Source: Panulirus ornatus
Taxonomy: Eukaryota > Arthropoda > Malacostraca > Decapoda > Palinuridae
Length of the DNA: 64,000 bases
Assembly (NCBI RefSeq): GCF_036320965.1
Contig: NC_092241.1
Location: 21,685,017 to 21,749,016 of the forward strand
Direction of reading: 5' to 3'
The notes beneath the pieces were generated by a model. That model saw only the letters and a list, made by a program, of their open reading frames with translations. It had not been told where the DNA came from and did no database searches. Shown here piece by piece: positions 11,961 through 30,665 of the stretch (position 1 is the first letter of the stretch; each line of letters starts with the position of its first letter). The position numbers and the translations under genes are program-made.

Positions 11961-12555
11961 TGATATAATCATCTCAAACTGCCCTTCATTCTCTCAAGAT
12001 TTATAATACAAGTTAATGACATTTTCTTCAGGTTTGTTATCTTCGTTTCGTTTGTCCACCATGTCAGTGTTATTTATAAAACTTCACATTGATAGTTATT
12101 CGAATAGATTTTACTAGAAAATCGTACTGAGTCAGCATTGATGAGAAATATCTGATTTGAACAGCTGAGGAATACATTAAATTTTGGCGTGTGAACCGGT
12201 AATATGGTCGAGATGTGCTTCAAATGTGAGACTATTTTCATAATGTTGCTCTCTCTCTCTCGGTGTGTGAGCTATCTTGTGAAATGCATGAGCCGGGCTA
12301 CACTCACCTTGATACCTAAGCATGTATTATGCATGACCCTGGGGACCACTGATAGCGCACGGTCACTCCTACCTGCCTTAGCTCAGGTAGGAGTGTTGCC
12401 ACTGGTAGTGAAGCCTCACTGATGCAAGGAAACTGCCTGAGCCCAGGAAGGACTGTTAAGCCATTGATGAATTATTAACCTACCAGCGTCTGAAGCGACT
12501 CCTGCATAATAAATGATAGCGGCTAAGCTGGTGGGCTGGATTTAACATCAATTTT
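11961..12555. other. Unassigned sequence containing a perfect 12-bp hairpin
   Basis: No gene is recognisable. At 12364-12375 and 12384-12395 lie perfectly complementary 12-nt arms (cactcctacctg and caggtaggagtg) around an 8-nt loop. A short CT run is at 12250-12260. Confidence 0.5.
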
Positions 12556-12799
12556 CCAAAATGTAAAAGGTCGAGTATTCTGATGGAAAGGTGTTTAAGG
12601 CAAGCGTTGTTACGACAAAGGATAAACATTGTAAGAGGCAGAGAGAGAAATCCTGCGTTAATGAAAAGGTAAAGGATATTTGTAGAAGAGACTTGGATAT
12701 TAATCCATTTAAATCTAAGGCCAGGAGAGTGTGGAACAGTTTATAGGGATAGATGAATGACATTATAAAGGAGCAAGTGAGAAGAGTAATGATGTATAC

Positions 12800-13690
12800 A
12801 GGAGTAGCAAATGAACGACATAGTAAAGACTGGAGGCGAAGCTGCAACAGCTCAGTCTGTGTGGCAGGTTTGTGTTATCATGGGAAGGTGTGTGTCTGAT
12901 GATTGGACTAAGGTAATTGTTGCTACGTTTGACAGAGGTAGATTGACTCAAAAGTCATTTAAGGAATTACAAAGTGTTCTTGACAGAATGGTCAAGATGT
13001 GTAGTAGAATTGTCACTGATCATGTTAACTGGAACGTTGAACTTCATGTAAGGAAAATAATGAATTTAAAAGGAACGGGGGCATTCGGACCAGTGTTTTG
13101 CATGTGGGCTGCTGGAGAAGAATGTTTCGTAATAACACATGAAAACTGATGCAGTGCTGATCTATCTAGAAATAGCATATAGCGAAGTGCATAGTACACA
13201 TAGATTACTTCCATAAGATTTTAAGATGTTTTATAACGGAAAGCGTAATTGGATATGAGAGTGCACTGTACACACAGTATGTGCGATGTGGAAGGAATAT
13301 GTGAGTTTATCATGCCTTCTCAGTACCAACCATATGGTTCTCTACGTTACATAAGCTATAAATTTTCAAGTGAGGTGAGAATGCAGTTGGGGGAAGTGGG
13401 GCTATAACTGAGACCTGCATTGTGCATGTGAACTACTGTGGAGTGGAATACAAGCAAACGCAGCTACTCTTTACTGAATGAGTTAGTTGAAGTGGTAAGT
13501 CGCTTTGATGTATTTGTATATGGAGGACTGAAAGTAAATGCCATTCAAAGGATAATTCATATCTTTGAATTAGGAGGATAAGAAAATATTAAAATCATTT
13601 AAATATTTAGGAGTAGCGATCAATAAAGTGAAGAGGTGTTTGAAATTATGAACAGTCTTATAAAGAAAGGAAGACCTGGAGATGCGTAGA
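12800..13690 (+). pseudogene. Remnant of a second, diverged RTE-like LINE
   Basis: The frame 12811-13149 (112 codons) includes VWQVCVIMGRCVSDDWTKVI, which resembles the RT block W-x-C...G-x-VPxDWxxAxIVPLYKGKG of RTE-type elements. Further along, the sequence near 13510-13545 reads GGLKVNA, which resembles the R-GLKVN motif D region. Near 13580-13620 it reads KSFKYLGVAI, the motif E-like block. The order and spacing fit an RT, but motifs A, B and C are not recognisable and the frame is broken many times. It clearly differs from the dominant family in the window, so I treat it as an old independent LINE. The 30-bp satellite begins just after it. Confidence 0.5.
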
Positions 13691-16600
13691 GAAACTTGTA
13701 AATGGTAAGCCTACTACTACACCGCCTATCGTACCCCAGCCTGCTACTGCACCGCCTATCGTACCCCAGCCTGCTACTGCACCGCCTATCGTACCCAATC
13801 GCACCTCTCTCCTATTTCGCAAACTATTGTATACTTACCTATTGCCGCATCAACAATCGTCTCTCAGCCTACTAATGCACCAGTTTACTACTGCAATGAA
13901 TGTCGTACATGCCAACTTCTGTTCCAACTATCGAACCCCATCCTACTACTACACCAATTTGCGTACCCCAAGATACTAATGAGCCAATTACCGCACCAAA
14001 GCTAATCATTTCACCAACTATCGTACTCCATCGTACAACTACACCAACTATGGTACACAAGCCTATTAGTTCACAAAATATCGTATCTCATCCTACTATT
14101 GGAACAGCAGTCGTATCCCATCTTACCACTTCACCAACAATTGTACCCCTAACTATCGGATAGCAGCACGCTGCTGCACTACTATCGTATCACAGACTAC
14201 TACTACTGCGCTAAGTATCGTGCGAAAGCCTATTCTGCACCAGCTATGGTACACCAGCCGACTCCTGCAAAAGCTTTCGTACCCCAGATTATCAGTGCAA
14301 CATCTATCGTACACCATCCTACTTATGCACCAACTATCGTACCCCAGCCTATTAATAGATAAATTATTGTTCCCAGCCTAGTATTCCACCAATTTCTGTA
14401 CTCCAGTCTACCACTGCCTATCGCACCCTAATCTACTAGTGCCCCAGCTACAATACCCCACTCTATTCTTGCACTAATTATTGTACTCCAGCCTACTATT
14501 GCATCAGCTCTGGTACCCTAACCTACGACTGCACCAACCATTGTAGCCCAGCCTACTACTGCACCATCTATCATCCCTTAGCCTTCTGCACCAAATATCG
14601 CACCCTGTCCTACTACAGCACCAACTATCGTACTACAGCTTGCCACTGCACCACCGATCGTAGCACATCCTATGACTGCACCGCTTGTCGTACCCCAGCA
14701 CAGTTCTGCACTATCAAAGTCAGCCTACTGTTGCACCACCCATTGCCCCCCCAGCCTACTACTACACCAACTATAGTATACAGCCTACGAGAATATTGAC
14801 TATCATGCCTTAGCCTGCATATGATACAATTTTCCTACCTCAGCCTACTATTTCACCAACTATTGTACCCCAGACTACTATTGCACACATTATCGTACAA
14901 CTGTCATAACCCAAAATACTATATCACCAACTAAAGTATCGCAGCCAACTGCTACACTGACTGTAGAACCCCAGCCTACCACGGCAACAGCTATGGTACA
15001 CCCACCTGCTACTGCACCAATCATCATACCCCAGCCAACTACTGTACCAACTATCGTTCCTCAGCCTATTACTACACCAACTATCGTATCCCAGCTTACT
15101 ATTTCACAAAGTATTAACTGTCGCAAGCTTACTGCCGCGTCAAGTATTGCCCCCAGCCTACATCTACCCCAGCTGTCCTACTCCAACCTACTAACGAAAA
15201 AATTTTTGTAACCCAACCCTCTATTTCACCAACTGTCATAACCCAGCCTCCTACTGCACCAAATACTACTTTTGAACCAATAATCGGAACGTATCCTGCT
15301 ACTGCACCACATATCGTACCCCAGCCTACTACTGCACTAACTATCGAACACCAGCCTACTACTACACCAAGTATCGTATATCAGCCTGCCGCTGCAACAT
15401 CTATCGTTCTCTAAAATACTAATGCACTATCTGTCATACACCATCCTACCACTACACCAACTATCGCACCCCAGCCTACTTCAGCACAAATTATCGTACA
15501 CCAGTCTGCTACTTCACCATCTATCGTACAGCCTACTACTATTCCAACTATCGTACCTTAGCCAACTACTGCACCATCTAACGTACCTCAGCATATTACT
15601 GCATGATCATCTCCCAGCCCACGATTCAACCTACTAGTGTACACCAGCATACTGGTGTTCCATCTATCGTACACTAGCCTATTACTGCACCAGTTATACG
15701 ACCCCAGCAAGCCTACCACTTCACCATTTATGTTACACCAACCTGCTACTTTATCATCTGTCCTGCACCAGCATACTACTGTTCCCACTATCGTACCCTA
15801 GCTCACTACCGCATCATCTATCGCATACCCGCCGACTACTGCACCAACATTCGTACAGTAGCCTATTCCTGCAGAAACTATCGAACGCCAGCTTATCACT
15901 CCAACAACTACGTACATCGGCCTATGCTGCACCAACAAACTTACAGTAGCCTATTACTGCACCAACTATCGTACACCAGCCTAATACTGCACCAACTATC
16001 GTACACCAGCCTAATACTGCACCAACTATCGTACACCAGCCTAATACTGCACCAACTATCAAAGCAAACTTTAGTACTGCACCATCAATCGTCCGTTAGC
16101 CTTCTACTTCACTAAACGTGGTACATTAACGTAGAAATGCACAAAACTATCGTAACATTGCCTACTGCTGCGTCCACCACCATACTGCTCCACCAGCTAT
16201 CGCACCTCAACCCACTACTGCAACAAATATCGTACCCCAGCCTACTGTTGTGCCAATTATCGTACCTAAGCCTATTGCTGCACCAGCTATCGTTCTTCAT
16301 TCCGCTACTGCGCCAACTGTCGTAACCTAGAGTACTATGTCACCAACTATGATACGGCAGCCTACTGATGCAAGAGCTATCATGCCCCTTCCTACTACTG
16401 CACCAACTATTATATCCTAACATAACCACCGCACTAAATATCGCACCCCAGCTAACTGCTGCACTAACTATCGTACCCCTGCCTACTATTTCACCAACTA
16501 TCGTACCAAAACCTCCTACTGCAGCAGATATCTTAATCTCAGATGCTACTTTTAAGCAAACTATAAAAACTCAGCCTACTGTTGTCCCGACTATCGTACC

Positions 16601-19280
16601 CCAGCCTACTACTGCGCCAGCTCTCGTACCCTGGGTTAGTGCTGCAACAACTATCGAACACCAGCCCACTACTACACCAACTATAGCACACCAGCTACTA
16701 CTGCAACGAATATCGTTCCCCAAAATACCAGTCCACCATCTACTACTGCATCAACAATAGCACCTTAGTCCTCTACTGCACCAACTATCGTACACTAGCC
16801 TACTACTTCACCATTCATCGTACACAAGCATAATACTGCACTACTTGAAATGGTGAAGCATACTACTTCACCATTCATCGTAAACAAGCCTGCTATTTCA
16901 CCATCTATCGTACATTAGCCTATTACTTCACCATCTTTCATATACCATCCTACTACTGTTTGAACTATCGTACCACAGATTACTACTGCACCATCTAATA
17001 TACCTCAGCCTACCACTGCACCAAATATCGTAACCCAGCTTACTACTGCGCCAACCATCATATACCTGCCAAATACTACACCAGCAAACCAACAATAGCC
17101 TATTACTGCACAAACTACCGTAAACCAGTCTACTACTGCACCATCCATCGTCAACTAGCCTATTGCTTCAGTAACCGTTGTACACTAGCCTAGGCCTGCA
17201 CAAACTATCGTAGCCCAGCCTGTCATTTCAACATTACCGTACACCAATCTACTATTGCACCAACCATCGTACCCTAGCCTACTACTGCGCCAATTATCGT
17301 ACCTCAAAATACAATTTGACCAACTATCGTACCGCAGCATACTGCTGCACCAACTATCATACCCCAGCCTTCTATTGCACTACCTATTGTACCCAAGACT
17401 ACAGCTGCACCAACTGTCTTATTCTAACATACTAATGACCAATTGTCGTACCCCAGCTTAAAGATTTACCCATTTTTGTACCCCAGCTTACTCCTGCACT
17501 AATGATCGTATCCCAGCCTACTGCTGCACAGTGTCATACCCCAGCCTACTATATCACCAACCATCGTACCCCAGCTTACTACTGCACCAACTATCGCACC
17601 CCAGCATACTGCTGCATCAACTATCGTACATTGGCCTGTTACTGCACTATCATACACCAGCCTATTACTGCACTACTTATTGTACCCCAGCCAAAATGCA
17701 CTAATTGTCGTATTCTAATCTGCTAATGAACCAAGTGTCGAACCCCACCTTAAAACTTTACCAATATCGTACCCAAGCATACTGCTGCACTAATTATCGC
17801 ACCCTAGTCTACTGTTGCACAGATTATCATACCCCAACCTACTACTTCGTCAAATATCGTACCACAGCGTACTACTGCACCAGCTATCGTGCCCCAGCAT
17901 ACTGCTGCATCAACTGTGGTACAGCAGCTTAACACTACACCAGCTATCAAACCCCACATAATGCAGCAATACTATCATAATCAAGACTACTGCTGCGCCA
18001 ACTACAGCTATCGTATTCCGCCTACTACTGCACCAACTAACGTACCACATTCTACTACTGCAACAAGTATCATACCCCAGATTACTATTTCACCAGCTAT
18101 CGTACGGCAGCTTGCTGCAGCATCAACTATCGTACCTCTACCTATTACTGCCTCAATTATCGTATCTTAGCCTACTATTGCACCATCTATCGTACCCCAG
18201 CCAAATACTGCACTAACTGTCGTACACAATTCTACTGCACCTTCTATCGTACCCCAGTCTACTACTGCATCGACTATAGTACCCAGCCTACTAGTGCACT
18301 ATCTATTGTACATCAGCTTACTAATGCACCAACGTTTGTTCCACAGCTTATTACTGCACCAACTATCGTGCGCTTTCCTACTACTTTACCATATATCTTA
18401 TGCTAGTCTACTATTGATCCATGTTATCGCAGCCAAATAATGCACCAGCTAACGCACCCTAACCCACTACTGCACCAAATATCGTACTCCAGGCTACTGC
18501 TGCACTAGCTATCTTAAACCAGCCTACTAATACACTAACTGTCTTACACCAACCTACTACAGCACAAACTATCATATAACAGCCTATTACTGTATTAACA
18601 AACGTACTCCAACCTTGTATTTCAACAACCATCGTACCCCAGCCTACTACTGTACCAACCATTGTACCCCATCCTACTGCAACACCAGCTATTGTACCCC
18701 AGAATAATATCTAATTAACTACTGTACCAATTGTCGTGCGCTTGCCCACTATTTTACTATCCATCTTATACTAGTCTACTATTGTTCCAACTCTGTTATC
18801 CCAGCCTACCACTGCACCAGTTATCATACCCTAACTTACTACTGAACCAGATATTGTATCCCAGCCTACTACTGCTCAACCATTATACTCCAGCCTACTA
18901 TTGCACCAACTATCGTACATCAGCCTCTACTTCACTATCTATCATACACTAGCCTACCACTGATCCAGCTGTGTTACCGCAACCTAATAGTACACGTATC
19001 CTAACCCACTACTACAGCAAATATCGCACCCCAGCTTACTACTGCACCAATTATCGCACCCCAGCTTACTACTGCACCAATTATCGAACACTTGTCTACT
19101 GCTATACTTACTATAGCAAACTAGCTTGCTACTAAATAAACTGTCTTACATCAGCCTACCACTGGGCCAATAGTCGTACACCAGCTTGCTATTAAAAGAA
19201 AGTATCGTAATACAGCCTACTGTTTCACCAACTATAGCACCTTAGTCTTCTTCTGCATCAACTATCTACGATTGTACCCT

Positions 19281-19845
19281 AACCTACTACTGCACCAACT
19301 ATCGTACCACAGCCTATTACTGCACCAACTACCTTACACTATCCTACTACTGCACCAACTATCGTACCACAGCCTATTACTGCACCAACTACCTTACACT
19401 ATCCTACTACTGCACCAACTATCGTACCACAGCCTATTACTGCACCAACTACCTTACACTATCCTACTACTGCACCAACTATCGCACCACAGCCTATTAC
19501 TGCACCAACTACCTTACACTATCCTACTACTACACCAACTATCGTACCACAGCCTATTACAGCCTATTACTGCACCAACTACCTTACACTATCCTACTAC
19601 TGCACCAACTATCGCACCACAGCCTATTACTGCACCAACTACCTTACACTATCCTACTACTACACCAACTATCGCACCACAGCCTATTACTGCACCAACT
19701 ACCTTACACTATCCTACTACTGCACCAACTATCGCACCACAGCCTATTACTTCACCAACTACCTTACACTATCCTACTACTACACCAACTATCGTACCAC
19801 AGCCTATTACTGCACCAACTACCTTACACTATCCTACTACTGCAC
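19281..19845. repeat. 60-bp higher-order repeat inside the 30-bp satellite
   Basis: About nine copies of a two-unit (60-bp) block follow each other with almost no differences. One unit ends in atcgtaccacag (or atcgcaccacag) and the next in accttacactat. A 10-bp duplication (agcctattac twice) at 19551-19570 shifts the phase once. The homogeneity marks this as the most recently expanded part of the array. Confidence 0.95.
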
Positions 19846-22800
19846 GAACTATCGTCCCTCAGGCTAAAATTGCTCCATCTGTCGTACACCAGCCTACTCC
19901 TAACACCATCCATCCTACCATAGACTACTACTGCTGCTATTATTGTACAACAGTCTACTACGTCACTATCTATCGTACAGAAATCTGTTATCTTTCCAGT
20001 TATCGTACCCCAGCCTACTACTGCATCATCTAACGTACCCAAGCCTACTACTGCACCAACTATCATATTCAACCATACTACTGCACCAACTATCGTAAAC
20101 CAGCCTACTACTGCACCAACTATCGTAAACCAGCCTACTACTGCACCAACTATCGTGCCCCAGCCTACTTGTGCACCAACTGTCATACACCATCCTGCAT
20201 CTACACCAACTATCGTAACCCGACCTACTAGTGTAGCAACTATCGTACACCAGCCTACTACTGCATCATCTATAGTACACCAGCATACTACTCTACCAAG
20301 TATCTCACCCAAGCGTACTACTGCGCCATCTATCCTATCCCAGCTTCCGACTACACCATCAGTCGTGTATCATCCTACTACTGGGCCAACTATCGTACAC
20401 AAAAAAAGCTATTTCACCAAATATCGTATGTCAGCCTACTGCTCCACCAACCTTCTAGTGCATCAACTATCGCATTGTAGCCTATCACTTCAACAACTAT
20501 CATAACCAGAAAACTATTTCACTGTCATACACCATCCTACTTTTGCATCAGTCTACTAATGCACCATCTATCGTACACCATCCTATTACCGCACCAACTA
20601 TCGTACCCAGCCTATTTCTGCAGCAACAATCGTACCCACATCTATTGCTGCAACAATTATCGTGCACCAGCCTACTACGACACCAATTATCATCAATCAG
20701 CTATTAGTACATCATCTATCGTAAACCAGCAGACTACTGAACCAAATATCGTACCCCAACTTACTACCGTAGCAACTATCGTGCACCGGTCTATTAAGTC
20801 AGCAGCCCATTACAGTTCCAATCATCGTACCCTAGCCTGATACTGCACCATTTAACGTATCCCAACCCACTATTGCACCAACTGTTATATTCTACCATAC
20901 TACTGCACCAACTATCGTACACCAGCCTACCACTGCACCAATTATTGTACACCGACCTACTGCTTTCCATCTCGTAAACTAGCTTACTACTGTACCAACT
21001 ATTATTCCCAAGCTTAATCAATATTGCACCAACTATCGTATATCAACCTACTACTGTACCATCCATCGTAACCCGGTCTAATAAAGCATCATTTATTGTA
21101 CATTAGCCTGCTACGAAACCAGCGATCATACACCAGACTTTTACTGTACCAGATATTGCACTCAATCCTACAACTTCACCAAGCATCGTTCCTTAGCCTA
21201 ATTCTTAACCAACAATCGTTCACCAGTTTACTACTACACCAACTTTAGTACCTCACCCTTCTAATTCACCAGCTATCACACCCCAGCCTACTACGATACC
21301 AACTATCGAACACCAGCCTATTACTGCACTAACTATAGTACTCCACCCTACTAATTCACCAACTATCGTAGCATAGCGTACTAATACGACAGCTATCGTA
21401 CCCCAGCCTATTACGGCACCAACTATCAAACACCAGCCTACTAATGCACCAACTATGGTACCACGGCTTACTATTGCACCAACTATCGTAACCCAGCCTA
21501 CTAGTGCACAATTTTTAGTGCACCAGCCTACTTCTGCACCAGCTATCGTAGCCCAGGCTATCGCTGCAGCAAGTACAGTACACTTGCCTACTAGTGCACC
21601 ATCTATTGTTCTCCAGCTTATTATTGTAACATGTATCGTACGCCAGCGTCCCACTGCACCATCTATGCACCAAGCTCCCTACTTCACCATGAATAGTACA
21701 CCAGCCTACTTCTCCACCAACTATTGTGCCCCAGAATACTATTTCACCAAATACAGTACGGTAGTCTGCTGCTGCACCATACTTTCATACTCCAGCCTAC
21801 TTTTGCGTCAATTACCGTATCCCAGCCTACTTCTGCGTCAACTACCGTACCCAGTCACGTACTGCACTAACTATCGCATACCATCCTACTAAAACAGCCT
21901 ATTAACGCACCATCTATAGTACACCATCTTAATACTGTACTAACTATCGTCCCACAGCCCACTACTGCACCAACTATTGTACGCCAGCCTAGTCCTGCTC
22001 CACCAATCGTACCCCATCCAACTACTGCATCAACTATCGTTATGAAGCCTATAATTTCAATAAGTATCGTGTCCCAGCCTAATACTATATCTTCTATCGT
22101 CTACCAGACTGTTACTGCACCAATTATCGTACCCCAGCTTACTCCAATTATCGTATCCCGGCCTACTATTTCACCAACTGTCGTACCCCAGCCTACTATT
22201 ACACCAACTATCGTAACCCAGCCTACTGCTGCATTATCTATCATAACCCAGCCTATAATATCACCAAATATAGTACCCTTGCTTATTACTACACAAACTA
22301 AATTACCTCATCCTACTACTGTACTATCGTACCCGGGATACTATTCAACCAAATATCGTACCGAAACATATTGCTCTACCAACTATCGTACTCAAGGCAA
22401 CTACGGCATCAACTTTCCTAACCAAAACTGCTACTGCACCAACTATTGTACCCCAGCCTATTACTGCACCAACTATTGTACTCCAGCCTATTACTGCACC
22501 ATCTATTGTACTCCAGCCTATTACTGCACCAACTATCGTACAGCAGTCTACTATTTCACTGTCGATCATTCAGCAGCCTGTTAATGTTCCAGTTATAGTA
22601 CCCCAGTATATTATTGCACCTTTTGATATACCCCAACCTACTTCTGCTCCAACTGCCATATTCAACCATACTACTGCACAACCTATGATACACCAGCTTA
22701 CTCCTGCACCAACTATTATACCCCACTCCACTATTGCACCAACTATCGTACACCAGCCTACACCTCCACAATCTATCATACCCCAACTTACTACTTCACC

Positions 22801-23754
22801 AGCTATCGTACACCAGCCTACAACTCCACCGTCTATTATACCCTAACCTACTACCTCACCAACTATCGTACACCGGTTTACTACTGCACCAACTATAGCA
22901 TTCCACTCTACTATTTTACTAACTATCGTATCTCAACGTCATCTATCTCACCCACAATCTACTAACCCACCAACTATCGTATCAGTGTCTTTTCTTTAAC
23001 CACCCATCATACCCCAGCCTACTATTGCACCAACTATCGTACACCAGCCTACTACTGCGCCAACTATCGTACACCAGCCTACTATTGCACCACCTATCGT
23101 TCACCAGCCTACTATTGCACCAACTATCGTATCCCAGTCAAATACTGCATCATATGTTGTACACTACCTGCTACGAAACCAACGATCGTACACAAGCCAT
23201 TTATTAGACCAGCTATCGCGCTCCATCCTACTACTTCACCAACTATCGTACACCAATTTACTACTGCACCAATTATAGTATTCCATTCTATTATCTTACC
23301 AAATATCGTATGCCAAAGTACTAAAGTACTAATATGACAACTATCGCACCCTTAGCTTACTCCCATACTAACAGTCGTATCCGTAACTATTCTTTCACCA
23401 ACTATCATATCTCAGCCTACTACTTCTCCAACTATCGTACAGCAGCTTACTACTACTGCACCATTTACAGGGCCACAGCCTACGAGTGCATAATTTGTCG
23501 TGCACCAGCCTATTTTTACACCTACTATCGTACACCAGCCAACCCTACTACTTCAACATCTATCGTACCCCAGCGTGTTAGTGCACCAACTATCGTATCC
23601 CAGCCTACTATTTAACCAATTAACATACCCGACACAACGGGTAGGCAAGCTATCTTACCCCAGCCTACTACCTCAGCAACAATCATACCCAAGCCTACTA
23701 TTTTACCAACCATCATATCCAAGCACACTGGTGCACCATCTATCGTACCTCAAC

Positions 23755-24430
23755 CAACTACTGCACCAACTATTATACCCAAGCCTACTACTGCACCAAC
23801 TATCGTACCCAAGCCTACTACTGCACCAACTATCGTACCCAAGCCTATTGCTGCACCAACTATCATACCCAAGCCTACTGCTGCACGAACTATCATACCC
23901 AAGCCTACTACTGTACCATCATACCAAAGCCTAATACTGTACCATCTATCATACCCGAGCCTATTGCTGCACCAACTATCATACCCAAGCCTACTACTGC
24001 ACGAACTATCATACCCAAGCCTACTACTGTACCATCATACCAAAGCCTAATACTGTACCATCTATCATACCCAAGCCTACTGCTGCACCAACTATCGTAC
24101 CCAAGCCTACTACTGCACGAACTATCGTACCCAAGCCTACTACTGTACCAACTATCGTACCCAAGCCTACTACTGTACCATCATACCAAAGCCTAATACT
24201 GTACCATCTATCATACCCAAGCCTACTACTGCACCAGCTATCATACCCAAGCCTACTACTGTACCAGCTATCATACCCAAGCCTACTACTGCACCAGCTA
24301 TCATACCCAAGCCTACTACTGCACCAGCTATCATACCCAAGCCTACTACTGCACCAGCTATCATACCCAAGCCTACTACTGTACCATCATACCAAAGCCT
24401 AATACTGTACCATCTATCATACCCGAGCAT
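23755..24430. repeat. Locally homogenised satellite block
   Basis: Units here nearly all read cctactactgcaccagctat followed by catacccaag. A compound segment containing catcataccaaagcctaata recurs at about 23930, 24030, 24180 and 24385. This is a second recently expanded subdomain, with a variant different from the 60-bp block. Confidence 0.9.
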
Positions 24431-24914
24431 ACTAATGCACCAACCATCATATCCTAGACTACTACTGCACCAGCTATCCTACATTAGCTTAGATTACTGG
24501 TGCACCAGCTATCGTGCCCCGCCGTTATACTACACCAACAATCGTACTTCATCCTACATTACACAAACTACCGTATATCTCACAACTACTGCACTAATTG
24601 ACTTACAGTAGCCTACTACCGCACCAATCACCATACACCAGCCTGCAACTGCGCCAGCTATCGTACACCAGCCTACAACTGCACCATCAATCGCACATCA
24701 GCCTACTGCTGTACCAATTATCTTACGCGAGCCAACTACTTGAACCAGCTATCGTACATCAGCCCATTACTGCGCTTACTGTAAAGTGAAACCAGCCCAT
24801 CATTTCCCATCATCAACAGAAGTTTTACACAAAATCTATACAATCTTTATCATCTGCTCTGCTCTCCTGCTAATTACCTTACCGGGCGGAAAATTGAAAT
24901 TTTGGGAGCGAGAG

Positions 24915-27002
<2,088 letters not shown>

Positions 27003-27011
27003 ATATATATA

Positions 27012-28100
<1,089 letters not shown>

Positions 28101-28110
28101 AATATATCCC

Positions 28111-30378
<2,268 letters not shown>

Positions 30379-30450
<72 letters not shown>
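30379..30450. repeat. (AT)n microsatellite
   Basis: About 72 bp of AT dinucleotide. Confidence 0.98.
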
Positions 30451-30453
<3 letters not shown>

Positions 30454-30665
30454 AAGGATCAAAATCTTGCGCGTGATTAAGATATTCCTATGAGTCCACG
30501 GGGAAAATGAAACACGAAAAGATCCCTAGTGCACTTTCGTGTAATAATCACATCATCAGGGGAGACACAAGAGAGAAATATAACAGTCAGTTGATATATA
30601 TCGAAGATACGAAGCTAGGACGCCATTTGGTAAACATGTGATTCTGAAAAACGTTTTAGACAATC
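30451..30665 (+). repeat. Hairpin-forming repeat, copy in duplication unit 1
   Basis: This 215-bp sequence contains nested complementary arms: gtgatta (30473-30479) with taatcac (30545-30551), and cacgaaaag (30513-30521) with ctttcgtg (30534-30541). Between them lie cctatgagtcc and gaaa. The order resembles a type I hammerhead ribozyme, but the core differs from CUGAUGA. The repeat ends where LINE sequence (gattggggtgtctaaatg) begins. Confidence 0.65.

Larger units (their letters stand above)
13708..24805. repeat. Degenerate 30-bp satellite, about 11 kb (about 370 units)
   Basis: The consensus unit read by eye is cctactactgcaccaactat followed by cgtaccccag. Most units differ from it at several positions, with occasional 1-3 nt indels and local expansions of near-identical units. 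The unit is ten codons long. It encodes PTTAPTIVPQ, LLLHQLSYPS or YYCTNYRTPA in the three plus frames, and LGYDSWCSSR or WGTIVGAVVG in two of the minus frames; the third minus frame has stops. Point changes and indels break every frame, and the longest open run is 253 codons at 19272-20033. I see no start context, signal peptide or splice structure that supports a gene. Descent from a Thr/Pro-rich, mucin-like coding repeat is possible but unproven. Confidence 0.95.

Noticed and set aside
12540..12800. Possible coding sequence upstream of the second LINE remnant
   Set aside because: The frames are short and have many stops. The sequence may belong to the same LINE remnant, but I cannot identify any motif.
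19272..20033. 253-codon open frame in the satellite as a mucin-like gene
   Set aside because: It changes repeat frame at a 10-bp slip, other satellite frames nearby are equally open by chance of the unit, and no start context, signal peptide or splice sites are visible.
13708..24805. The regularly repeating 30-bp units as a CRISPR array
   Set aside because: The repeats are contiguous with no unique spacers, all units are diverged versions of one another, and the context is eukaryotic.
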